In this document: positions 54,084-61,110 of the stretch, piece after piece
Layout: every line of letters begins with the position of its first letter
How positions within the stretch are numbered: position 1 is the stretch's first letter
Notes under the pieces: model-generated
What the model was told of the DNA's origin: nothing
Database searches by the model: none
The model's input: the letters and a program-made list of their open reading frames with translations, nothing else
From: JBOFWL01 sp051653605
GTDB lineage: Bacteria > Spirochaetota > Brevinematia > Brevinematales > Brevinemataceae
NCBI GenBank assembly: GCA_051653605.1
Contig: JBOFWL010000023.1
Location: forward strand, 1 to 61,238
DNA: 61,238 bases
Direction: 5' to 3'
Program-made: the position numbers and the translations under genes

Positions 54084-54739
54084 AATATATTCAAAAAATA
54101 TCTCATTGTGATTCTTCTGTTAAAACATTTGAAAAACTCAATGGTAATTGGGATAGTTTTCATAAAACTAACCACCAGATTTATCTAAAGTTAGTACAAA
54201 TTCTTAAACATGAGCAAAATAGCAAGTGTGGATATTGCGAGAGTCTTCTTAAGGATGGAAGTCAACATATTGAACATATTAAACCACAATCTAGCTTTCC
54301 AGACGATATCTTTAAATATGATAATATCATTTTATCTTGTGGTCCTAAATATTCTAATCAAGAAGAAAATAATAATCCCCATTGTGGTAACACAAAAGAA
54401 AAATCTTACAATAACAACTTTATTTCACCATTAAGTGTAGATTGTAGTGAGTATTTTTCGTATCAATACGATGGTATAATTAGTAATAATGATAATAAAG
54501 ATCCGTATAAGGGAACAGCAACTATTGATATTTTAAAATTAAATGCACCCTCTTTAAAGGCGAAACGTAAAAAAGTTTACCAGTATATTATTGAGCCTAT
54601 TATAACGGATTATAAGATATCTGAGGAAGACAAGAATACGCGAATTAAAGAAGAAATAGATAGGATAAGCCAAGATAGAATGCTAGAGTATGAAACATTT
54701 TTATTACATGTATTACGTAGTCTATTGCCAAATCCCTAA
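54080..54739 (+). CDS. ptuB: Septu-type HNH endonuclease (PtuB-like, TIGR02646-type)
   Basis: A 219-residue protein with CGYCES near residue 50, HIEHIKPQSSFPDD near 64-77 and a following NPHCGNTK segment with another metal ligand, the HNH pattern of PtuB and retron-associated TIGR02646 proteins. The start is ATG 54080, overlapping the ptuA stop (ATGA), with GGAAGAG eight to nine bases upstream; the frame from 54062 is six codons longer. It is the last gene before the right end of the element. Confidence 0.85.
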   Translation: MKYIQKISHCDSSVKTFEKLNGNWDSFHKTNHQIYLKLVQILKHEQNSKCGYCESLLKDGSQHIEHIKPQSSFPDDIFKYDNIILSCGPKYSNQEENNNPHCGNTKEKSYNNNFISPLSVDCSEYFSYQYDGIISNNDNKDPYKGTATIDILKLNAPSLKAKRKKVYQYIIEPIITDYKISEEDKNTRIKEEIDRISQDRMLEYETFLLHVLRSLLPNP

Positions 54740-54775
54740 AATAATGCTATAATAAGCTAAATTAAAAACACAATC

Positions 54776-54794
54776 TGTGTATAAATTGTGTATA
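54776..54794. repeat. Two direct repeats at 11-bp spacing, candidate integrase arm sites (right)
   Basis: TGTGTATA at 54776 and 54787, in the same orientation and with the same 11-bp period as the three copies near the left end. Confidence 0.75.
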
Positions 54795-54880
54795 CACTTT
54801 TGGATTTCGTTAAAAAGGCTATTCAGCTTATCTTATTATAGAAAAAAGAGTTGGAGTTTTTACAATTTCATAAATTGAGA

Positions 54881-54894
54881 CCCGCCACCTCCAA
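54881..54894. repeat. Right attachment site (attR core)
   Basis: CCCGCCACCTCCAA, an exact copy of the ssrA 3' end core at 43816-43829. The bases just before it do not continue the ssrA match, showing the junction edge. Confidence 0.9.
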
Positions 54895-54898
54895 TCGT

Positions 54899-54945
54899 AA
54901 AGTCTCTAAATCATAGAATCCCTATTGTTTAGAGGCTTTTTGTTT
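54899..54945 (+). terminator. Original ssrA terminator displaced by the element
   Basis: AAAGTCTCTAAA (54899-54910) pairs with TTTAGAGGCTTT (54928-54939, one G-T pair), followed by T. It would directly follow an uninterrupted ssrA. Confidence 0.75.
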
Positions 54946-54989
54946 TTGTATCTATCGTTAAAATAAACACTTACAATCACACCTGAGAT

Positions 54990-55113
54990 TTTCGGGGCTT
55001 TGAGAATTTTCTCAAGTAGCAAAAATAAGCGCCGTCCGCATGGATTTCTCAAAGTGCGTTTTCGCGAGTCCCGAAAGATAGAATGAAGCCCTATCTAAAA
55101 ATAGATAGGGCTT
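54990..55113. other. Structured non-coding region with nested hairpins
   Basis: TTTCGGG (54990-54996) pairs with CCCGAAA (55070-55076) and CTTTGAGAA (54998-55006) with TTCTCAAAG (55046-55054), nested in order. Then AAGCCCTATCTA (55086-55097) pairs with TAGATAGGGCTT (55102-55113). No gene is visible in the 470 bases from 54740 to 55210 apart from the element end. It could be a small RNA with terminator. Confidence 0.5.
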
Positions 55114-55210
55114 AGTAGATTTTTCTAGAACTGAATAAATTCTGACTGCTCCTGCCAGTCTTCAATTTTGCTTGTTTCAAAGAGCAGCTTTAACGCCAAG
55201 GGATTTTATA

Positions 55211-55606
55211 TTATTTTTCACCAATTAAGTAGAGCCCTTCGGTAAAGTCTTCTTCATTACTAGTAGGAATAAAAGGTATTGTAGAAAGATAAACTGTTTC
55301 TAAAGGTTTGTTAATATAGCTTTCTTTTAGCTTTAATAGGTGTAGAGATTCGCTGTTCTTATATCCAGATTTCTCCAAGCGGGCATAAATACCACCGCCA
55401 ATAGTGATTTTATTATCTTTATAAGGCTTAAAAAGCAAGTAGACAAAATCTTTCTCGGCAAACTTTGCATTAGTAGCTTCATCACCCACTTTGGGGACTT
55501 CTATTATTCCATCAATATCTTTGTTTAGTATTCGGGGTACTATAGCCTCTGTCTTTTGAATATTGTGATTCTTGGGGTCAAGCACCATTAGCCATACTTT
55601 TGCCAT
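55211..55606 (-). CDS. Small protein of unknown function
   Basis: A 131-residue protein without signal peptide. It has charged segments such as FAEKDFVYLLFKPYKD and an LHLLKLKESYINKPLETVYL segment. AAGGAGC precedes the start. It precedes nothing obviously related, though it lies downstream of the lipoprotein gene in the same direction. I do not recognise a family. Confidence 0.6.
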   Translation of the reverse strand: MAKVWLMVLDPKNHNIQKTEAIVPRILNKDIDGIIEVPKVGDEATNAKFAEKDFVYLLFKPYKDNKITIGGGIYARLEKSGYKNSESLHLLKLKESYINKPLETVYLSTIPFIPTSNEEDFTEGLYLIGEK

Positions 55607-55667
55607 TTTCTTTGCTCCTTATTAACAATAATGGGGAGAATAAAAGCTCCCCATTATCTATTTACTA

Positions 55668-56063
55668 TTATTTGACTTTCGTACCAAAAACTTCTTCTGG
55701 TGCATATGTTCCACTGGGCACATTTGTTTGTGATCCAATATCAAAGGTAGTATACATAGTATCGCCCTCAACTCTATAATATTGAATGAAAGATTGAGTG
55801 ACGGGATTATTAGGCTCTGCTGATTTAGCAATAGCATATTTTTTGCCGTTGACTACGCCTGCATTTGTTACAATTTGGCTTAGCGTCCCTGTTGGTTGTA
55901 ATATATTTAATCCCTCAAAGGTATATATGCCAGAGGTGCCAGTATCCCAGCCACCTTGTAAATTTACCATAAATTCTTCTAACGTTTCTTCTTTAGGTGC
56001 TGTTGAACAAGCTCCTACCATAACAAACATAGCCACTAGTGCCATAACCTTTTGTGTTTTCAT
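55668..56063 (-). CDS. Small lipoprotein
   Basis: The frame opens at 56123, but AAAGGAG before ATG 56063 gives a 131-residue protein. A signal peptide ends in a lipobox VGAC near residue 19. The mature part (GGWDTGTSGIYTFEGLNI ... YYRVEGDTMYTTFDIG) looks like a lipocalin-type strand set. It may be anchored in the outer membrane. Family not recognised. Confidence 0.7.
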   Translation of the reverse strand: MKTQKVMALVAMFVMVGACSTAPKEETLEEFMVNLQGGWDTGTSGIYTFEGLNILQPTGTLSQIVTNAGVVNGKKYAIAKSAEPNNPVTQSFIQYYRVEGDTMYTTFDIGSQTNVPSGTYAPEEVFGTKVK

Positions 56064-56144
56064 AACACACTCCTTTTTATAAATTGGTTTGCTCTTTATT
56101 AGGGAGACACCTCGCAAAGCCAACTCAAAAAAGATTTAAAACAA

Positions 56145-56319
56145 AAAAGGCTTACAGGGTATTACACGCCTGAAAGACCTCTGAATTTAGGTTTGATCCA
56201 TCATCCATACGGAAACGCATAAAACCGCTGTAAGCGATTGTGCATTCGATCGTATGGACGATGCGTTCTTTAAAATGATGGAACAATGTGTGTACAAAAG
56301 TGAGCAGAGGTCTTTCAGG
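56145..56319 (-). ncRNA. Candidate 6S-like small RNA
   Basis: A 15-base perfect inverted repeat (CCTGAAAGACCTCTG 56169-56183 / 56305-56319) closes a long hairpin. Inner stems TCCATCAT/ATGATGGA (56197/56275) and CCATACG/CGTATGG (56205/56251) leave an open central bubble of 13 and 22 bases. On the minus strand a promoter (56323-56351) ends right at the stem base, and a T run follows the far end (AAAAAAGG on the plus strand near 56145). About 175 nt with a bubble resembles 6S RNA, but the identity is inferred from shape only. Confidence 0.5.
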
Positions 56320-56322
56320 GTA

Positions 56323-56351
56323 ATTATGTCATAAATTATAACAAATGTCAA
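56323..56351 (-). promoter_or_regulatory. Promoter for the candidate small RNA
   Basis: On the minus strand TTGACA (56351-56346), a 17-base spacer and CATAAT (56328-56323). Transcription would start at about 56319-56316. Confidence 0.6.
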
Positions 56352-56375
56352 TCAATAAATAGTATATAAAGCCCT

Positions 56376-56431
56376 CAACTAGAAAACACCCCTACGCCCT
56401 TCTATGGCGTCCGTGTTTTCTAGTTGTTTTT
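56376..56431 (+). terminator. Long perfect hairpin with T tail
   Basis: CAACTAGAAAACAC (56376-56389) pairs perfectly with 56413-56426, the inside pairs again (ACGCC/GGCGT), and TTTTTG follows on the plus strand. An outer repeat GTCAATCAA/TTGATTGAC (56347/56430) surrounds it. No plus-strand gene ends here. Confidence 0.65.
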
Positions 56432-56498
56432 GATTGACCTCTCAACAAAAATAGATTACAATACCTATATCGTGTAGAAGGTATTACTATGAGAAACC

Positions 56499-56975
56499 TT
56501 GTTAAAAGAGCACTTTGATATACTCTTGCTATCCGAGGATAGTACTCCTCTCGTTGACAGGCTGATTCCTCCTCATTTAAAACAGCAGATTAGAGTTATC
56601 CCTGGTAACGGCGCTGATATAAATTCCCTATCTGCTCGTGTTGAATCTTTTAGACAGGAATTTCCTCACAAAAAGATTCTTGTACATGTAGACAAGGATA
56701 AACAGGCTAAATATATCAATTCTAAATTAAATATTTGGTTTACGGATTATGCAACAATAGAGGGGCATTTCCTCAAAGCCTTAGTAAATACCTCTGTAAA
56801 CGCCATGGTTGTACGAATCGTTAAAGAAAAAATAGAGGACAACAAAAATACTTGTATCAGACGAATTTATCGAGATTCTCGATGGAAGCGCCTTTCAGAT
56901 TTAGAGTCAATCATAAACCATGTGTTGGAAAAAGCTGATGAAGAGTCCCAATATCCCAAAAGGCTGTTAAAATAA
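56499..56975 (+). pseudogene. TOPRIM-like fragment, possibly frameshifted at its start
   Basis: A 158-residue frame from TTG 56499. It shows a strand-rich core (RVIPGNGADINSL, ILVHVDKDKQAKY, WFTDYATIEGHFL) like the C-terminal TOPRIM of ATP-binding defence proteins. A better start, ATG 56489 behind GAAGG, is in a frame that stops after nine codons, so a one-base shift may have broken the gene. Alternatively the TTG is real. The N-terminal part typical of such proteins is missing. Confidence 0.45.
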
Positions 56976-57164
56976 TCTATGGCATTATAAAAAGTGTATT
57001 AAAAGTGCAATTCGATCCCGACCATATGGACTGCCCTTCCCTTACGCTAAAGATAGAAGAGGTACTCAATCAAAGCAGCGACTCCTTGTAAATAAAAGCT
57101 AGATAAAGCCGAAAAGCACTCATACTAAAATGTGCTTTATTTATTTTAATGAGGAGTGCTTCGC
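56976..57164. other. Leader region before the macrolide phosphotransferase
   Basis: No gene is seen. A hairpin AAAGCAC (57113-57119) / GTGCTTT (57132-57138) followed by ATTTATTTT lies 26 bases before the ATG with no promoter between, so it may act as an attenuator or leaky terminator. Confidence 0.5.
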
Positions 57165-58064
57165 ATGAATAAAGATATTAAACAAGTAATTGAGTTGGCA
57201 AAAAGATATAATCTATGCCTAAAAGAAGAAACAATGCAGTTTAATGAATCAGGGCTAGATTTTCAAGCTATTTTTGCCCAAGACAATAATGGAATTGATT
57301 GGGTTCTAAGATTACCTAGACGTCCGGACGTAATGCCTAAAACAAAAGGGGAAAAGCAAGCTCTAGATTTGATAAACAAGCATGCTTACTCCTTTCAGGC
57401 ACCAAACTGGGTTATTTACTCAGAGGATCTTATAGCCTATAAAAAGCTAGATGGCGTCCCTGCTGGCACGATAGATCACAGCATAGGTAACTATATTTGG
57501 GAGATAGATATAAACAATGTCCCAGAACTGTTTCATCAGTCGCTAGGAAGAGTATTAAGAGAACTTCACAATATCCCCAGTAGTGAAGCGAAAAAGTTGG
57601 GCATCATCGTACACTCTCCAGAAGAGGCAAGAACATCAATGAAACAGCGTATGGATACTATAAAAGAAATATTCAACGTTAATGAGAAACTATGGAACAG
57701 ATGGCAAGCATGGCTGAATAATGATAGTATGTGGCCAAAGAAAACAGGGCTGATTCATGGAGATGTACATGCTGGGCATATGATGATCGATAAGAATGCC
57801 AATGTAACAGGATTAATTGACTGGACTGAAGCCAAGGTTACAGACATTTCGCATGACTTTGTTTTCAATTATAAAGCTTTTGGTGAAGAAGGCTTAGACG
57901 CGTTAATTCTTGCCTATAAAAAAGCAGATGGATATTGCTGGCCGAAGATGAAAGAACATATCATCGAACTTGATGCAGCATCCCCTATTTTAATCGCCGA
58001 ATTTGCCCTTCTATCCGGTATTGAAGAATATAAACAGATGGCAAAAGAAGCATTAGGGGTATAA
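57165..58064 (+). CDS. mph: Macrolide 2'-phosphotransferase (Mph-like)
   Basis: A 299-residue kinase-like enzyme that inactivates macrolides such as erythromycin by phosphorylating the 2'-hydroxyl. The catalytic loop LIHGDVHAGHMMID (near residue 203) and the metal-binding GLIDWTEAKVTDISHDF (near 222) are the Mph signatures. A WVLRLPRRPDV segment near residue 45 holds the nucleotide-binding lysine/arginine area. GAGGAG stands eight bases before ATG 57165; the GTG three codons earlier lies too close to that site. Resistance is predicted from sequence only. Confidence 0.88.
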   Translation: MNKDIKQVIELAKRYNLCLKEETMQFNESGLDFQAIFAQDNNGIDWVLRLPRRPDVMPKTKGEKQALDLINKHAYSFQAPNWVIYSEDLIAYKKLDGVPAGTIDHSIGNYIWEIDINNVPELFHQSLGRVLRELHNIPSSEAKKLGIIVHSPEEARTSMKQRMDTIKEIFNVNEKLWNRWQAWLNNDSMWPKKTGLIHGDVHAGHMMIDKNANVTGLIDWTEAKVTDISHDFVFNYKAFGEEGLDALILAYKKADGYCWPKMKEHIIELDAASPILIAEFALLSGIEEYKQMAKEALGV

Positions 58065-58457
58065 AGAATCAGTTCTATTTTCTTTGAGAGTTTTCAAAAT
58101 CAGGATTCGAGGCTCTGATTTGTGCTAGTATTTTAGCTAATAGATAGAAACTTTGCTTTGATTATTTTTTCACTATACTTGTACAGACTCTGACGAGAAT
58201 CATTTATCTCTTGATTATGCATTCATTATTTTATACGATGAACAAGCAATATTATACCTCGATGGCAAGTCGTTCTATGTTATCATACTTACTTCGTTTG
58301 GAGAACTACATGCCAGAGAATTTGTCTTAAAACTAATAAATCAAAAATCTGCTTACGTCCTTTAGAAATATTGGTTGATTTTTCTAAAGATCGCAAGCAG
58401 AATTTCTACTTTAATCTGTTAAATTTTAGATCCAAATTACAAGCATGTATTTATTTT
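58065..58457. other. Gap with decayed coding sequence and a hairpin
   Basis: An open stretch 58162-58365 encodes 67 residues ending SAYVL without any start codon (readable part SLDYAFIILYDEQAILYL and on), which looks like a gene remnant. CTGCTT/AAGCAG (58349/58395) and CTTTAGAAA/TTTCTAAAG (58360/58381) form a nested hairpin, probably a terminator. Nothing else is seen. Confidence 0.45.
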
Positions 58458-59483
58458 TTATAAGCTATTCATAAAATCTCTGAAATCTCTAAGAAATTCA
58501 TTGGGGGTTTCAACAAAAGCAGTATGTCCTACAGCCCCCGTGCTATAATGAGTTGTTGTGCCAATTCCCGGAGCCAAAGATTGAAAGGCATCGATAGCCG
58601 CTTGTGTAGGAACAAAAATATCTTTATGTCCTGTAAACATATGGGTTGGCACCGCAATATTTGAAAGATTGTATGTAGGATCAGTTGTTAAATTACGATT
58701 TTCTTCATTATTCTTAGCTAAAGCTGCCAGCACTGTTGTTGCTGCCTCGGGAAACGAAATCATTTCTATTAGAGGGTCCTGTGCCATTACTGAAAGCGAG
58801 CCAAAAGAACCGTGAAGCCCCTCTAATTCGTAGTAATCCTCTGAATGAAGGTTATGTTCAACAAAAAGATTAAAATTTAATACAGGACGACGCTGATACC
58901 ACGCCCTTAGCTCTGTAAAACGAGCTCTCTGTTGAGAAGTAATCGTAGTTCGTGTGAGAATCTCATCTATTTTTTCAATCATATTGGGTGAAATACTCTT
59001 TCTTAGGGATGGAACATCCAGCACAGGGCTTACCAATACCAATGCTTTAAGCTTAGAGGAATGCCGAGAAGCATAGCCTCCAGCTATTAAGCCCCCAAAA
59101 CTATGTCCCACCATTATAATCTCAGCGTCGGAACGCAGCGCTAAGATAGAATTCACAACTGCATCCAAATCTCGGACAAAATAGGGAAGCGCTATAGATT
59201 CTTCTGTAATATGTCCTCGCGCCCCACCGGAGCCACGTTCATCATAAAAAAATGTTCGCATAGTTTTAGCAAGTTCATTAAAAACTTCAGTGCGAGGGAT
59301 AGCGGTTGAGGTTCCTCCTGGCCCACCATGTACAAAAAGAATTACTCTTTTAGTATTAGGGCCACGCATTATAACAGGCATAATTGCCCCTTCATTTTCC
59401 ACAAAATAGGTTGTTCTATCGTTATCTGGAGAAAATGAGCATCCAAACAGAAAAATACATATAAAAATAAGTGATTTCTTCAT
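58458..59483 (-). CDS. Alpha/beta-hydrolase lipoprotein
   Basis: A 341-residue hydrolase with a lipoprotein signal (FLFGC at residues 11-15). The oxyanion-hole HGGPGG lies near residue 52, the nucleophile motif GHSFGG near 125, and a late GHTAF holds the catalytic histidine. HGGPGG is typical of proline iminopeptidases, but substrates vary widely in this fold. It begins one base after the upstream outer-membrane gene ends, with GAGGGG before the start, so they form an operon. Confidence 0.85.
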   Translation of the reverse strand: MKKSLIFICIFLFGCSFSPDNDRTTYFVENEGAIMPVIMRGPNTKRVILFVHGGPGGTSTAIPRTEVFNELAKTMRTFFYDERGSGGARGHITEESIALPYFVRDLDAVVNSILALRSDAEIIMVGHSFGGLIAGGYASRHSSKLKALVLVSPVLDVPSLRKSISPNMIEKIDEILTRTTITSQQRARFTELRAWYQRRPVLNFNLFVEHNLHSEDYYELEGLHGSFGSLSVMAQDPLIEMISFPEAATTVLAALAKNNEENRNLTTDPTYNLSNIAVPTHMFTGHKDIFVPTQAAIDAFQSLAPGIGTTTHYSTGAVGHTAFVETPNEFLRDFRDFMNSL

Positions 59484-59484
59484 C

Positions 59485-60078
59485 CTATACCCCTCTTGGT
59501 TTTATACCAAATGAATATCCAAAGCCAACACCTACCAAAATAACATGATTTATTGTCAAATTGAAAGGAAACTGCAAACGGTACCCCAGAGCAAGGCTCA
59601 GCACGAAGGGTTTATTATATTTATAGCCAAATTCATAGCCGTACCGCATACCCATTGAAAACACGCCATAAGTAGCCCCTACAATCCTCCTATGAAACCC
59701 CGAAGCTACGGTGAAGGTATCTACAGTGAGAAAATCCGCAGCCACTCCAAGACCCGTCTCTAAAGTCATATGAAAACCTTTCTTACGATAAAGATACTGA
59801 AATTGCGGAATGTATGCCATCAAAAAAGAGGACAGCTGCGTAAAAATAGGTGAGACAGGGATATAAACAAAGAAAGAATTGAGAAACCCGAGAGAACTTC
59901 CCCCTTTCTTCCAAAACTCATAGCCTAACTCTACATCAAAGGCTGGGGAAAAAATATTAGCATCATAAAGTGCTATATTCAGATTGACCCTCTTAGTTTC
60001 TGTCGTTTGAATACTTTCTTCTTGCCCAAAAACTATACCAGATAGAAGAATAAATCCGATTAGAAATTTCTTGTTCAT
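59485..60078 (-). CDS. Small outer-membrane beta-barrel-like protein
   Basis: A 197-residue protein with a signal peptide ending IVFGQ near residue 19. The mature part alternates short strands and aromatic-rich turns (NIALYDANIF, VELGYEFWKKGG, VGVGFGYSFG) as in small barrels. It is the first gene of a two-gene operon with the lipoprotein hydrolase. A promoter overlapped by an inverted repeat lies upstream. Family unknown. Confidence 0.65.
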   Translation of the reverse strand: MNKKFLIGFILLSGIVFGQEESIQTTETKRVNLNIALYDANIFSPAFDVELGYEFWKKGGSSLGFLNSFFVYIPVSPIFTQLSSFLMAYIPQFQYLYRKKGFHMTLETGLGVAADFLTVDTFTVASGFHRRIVGATYGVFSMGMRYGYEFGYKYNKPFVLSLALGYRLQFPFNLTINHVILVGVGFGYSFGIKPRGV

Positions 60079-60102
60079 AATGATACCTCTGACTGAATAC
60101 TA

Positions 60103-60135
60103 TCATACTTATTAAACTTTTGTCAATAAGTATGA
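60103..60135 (-). promoter_or_regulatory. Promoter with palindromic operator
   Basis: An 11-base perfect inverted repeat (TCATACTTATT 60103-60113 / AATAAGTATGA 60125-60135) spans the -35 box TTGACA (60126-60121 on the minus strand). A TAGTAT -10-like box lies 18 bases further. This is the typical layout of a TetR/MarR-type repressor site, but no such regulator gene is adjacent. Confidence 0.6.
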
Positions 60136-60277
60136 CGTAATTATAGAACATATTGTATTTAGCCAAAGAAATGTTATTAAAAATGTATGGGAAAAATCGT
60201 CTTGAGGGTATATTAATGACTATTCGCTTAGGTATCTTTATCTTCTGGTAAAGCAACTCCTTTAAAATTAAGGTTGG

Positions 60278-60832
60278 TTACTTTAAGTATTTACTGAAAG
60301 AAAGCTCTGTATGCTTTTTTATATCATCCTGAAGCTGCTCTAAACTGTTTTTTTCCGTTACCCGAGCATTAAGAAAATACAATATATCTAATAACTGCAT
60401 GCCCGTGAAATTTGCGATAGCCTCAATGGGAGGAAAGAAATCAGCCAACTCGGCGCCAATAAATCCCTCCTTACTATAAGCTGCTTCTGGAGCACCAGCA
60501 GTGAAAGAAACTAACAATTTTTTTCCATGTAAAGCAGATTTAGTAGGGTGATTAGGCGGATAATAGCCAAATCCTTCATGAAAAACCTGTTCTTTCCAAT
60601 GTAACATGAGACTTGGCATGCCTACCCAAAAAAAAGGATATTGAAGAATAATGAGGTCTGCTTCAAGAAGTTTTTGTTTTTCAAGCTCTATATCAATATT
60701 GAGATCCGGATATAAACTATCCAAATGCCTTATCTCGATGCCACGATATTGGTCGGACAATGTTTGCACAATTGCCTTGTTAGCAACAGATTTTTGATAA
60801 TTAGGATGAGCTAACCACAGTTTGATATTCAT
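60278..60832 (-). CDS. NAD(P)H quinone oxidoreductase, flavodoxin-fold (KefF/MdaB-like)
   Basis: A 184-residue flavodoxin-like FMN protein. LWLAHPNYQKSVANKA at the N-terminus is the flavin phosphate-binding loop, LILQYPFFWVGMPSLM near residue 62 and the WKEQVFHEGFGY motif after it contact FMN, and SFTAGAPEAAYS follows. These enzymes reduce quinones or drugs by two electrons. GGAGG precedes the start. Confidence 0.88.
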   Translation of the reverse strand: MNIKLWLAHPNYQKSVANKAIVQTLSDQYRGIEIRHLDSLYPDLNIDIELEKQKLLEADLIILQYPFFWVGMPSLMLHWKEQVFHEGFGYYPPNHPTKSALHGKKLLVSFTAGAPEAAYSKEGFIGAELADFFPPIEAIANFTGMQLLDILYFLNARVTEKNSLEQLQDDIKKHTELSFSKYLK

Positions 60833-61050
60833 AAGACCTCCGATATTATGTTAATATGAATTAAACTACTTATCGGATATCTTGAATTCTTTTATTAAGA
60901 AATATAAAGTTATCTTCTGATATATTAAACAAATAAAAGCGACGATCTATGATTTTCACACTAAAAACTTTAAAATAAGAGAATTATCTAAAAATAAAGG
61001 GGGATTTTAGTGTTAAATCAATAAAATTATTGTAATTAGATCTATTTTAA

Positions 61051-61079
61051 TTGACATTCACCCCCATATTTTATATAAT
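61051..61079 (+). promoter_or_regulatory. Consensus promoter
   Basis: TTGACA (61051-61056), a 17-base spacer and TATAAT (61074-61079), 31 bases before the last start codon. Confidence 0.8.
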
Positions 61080-61110
61080 GGTCGGGAGTATATTCAATTG
61101 GAGTTAGTAG

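Larger units (their letters stand above)
43816..54894. mobile_element. Integrative element of about 11.1 kb in ssrA carrying defence genes
   Basis: Bounded by a 14-bp direct repeat of the ssrA 3' end. It carries a tyrosine integrase immediately inside the left end, TGTGTATA repeats near both ends, a restriction-modification enzyme, an ATPase/TOPRIM pair, an integrase remnant, an orphan gene, a second integrase and a Septu-type pair. No replication, transfer or structural phage genes are visible, so it may be a non-autonomous defence island. The stacked integrases suggest at least two insertion events. Confidence 0.9.

Noticed and set aside
54990..55113. Riboswitch of a known class
   Set aside because: I looked for glycine, SAM, c-di-GMP, T-box and SRP RNA core motifs on both strands and could not find a convincing one.
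57010..57045. T-arm-like string (ATTCGATCCCGACCA) that might be a tRNA 3' end
   Set aside because: No matching acceptor or anticodon arm is found upstream, and no second copy is seen, so a tRNA or attachment site cannot be supported.
59993..60256. Minus-strand frame of 87 codons upstream of the outer-membrane gene
   Set aside because: It overlaps the promoter/operator and the start of the real gene in another frame, and has no good start site.
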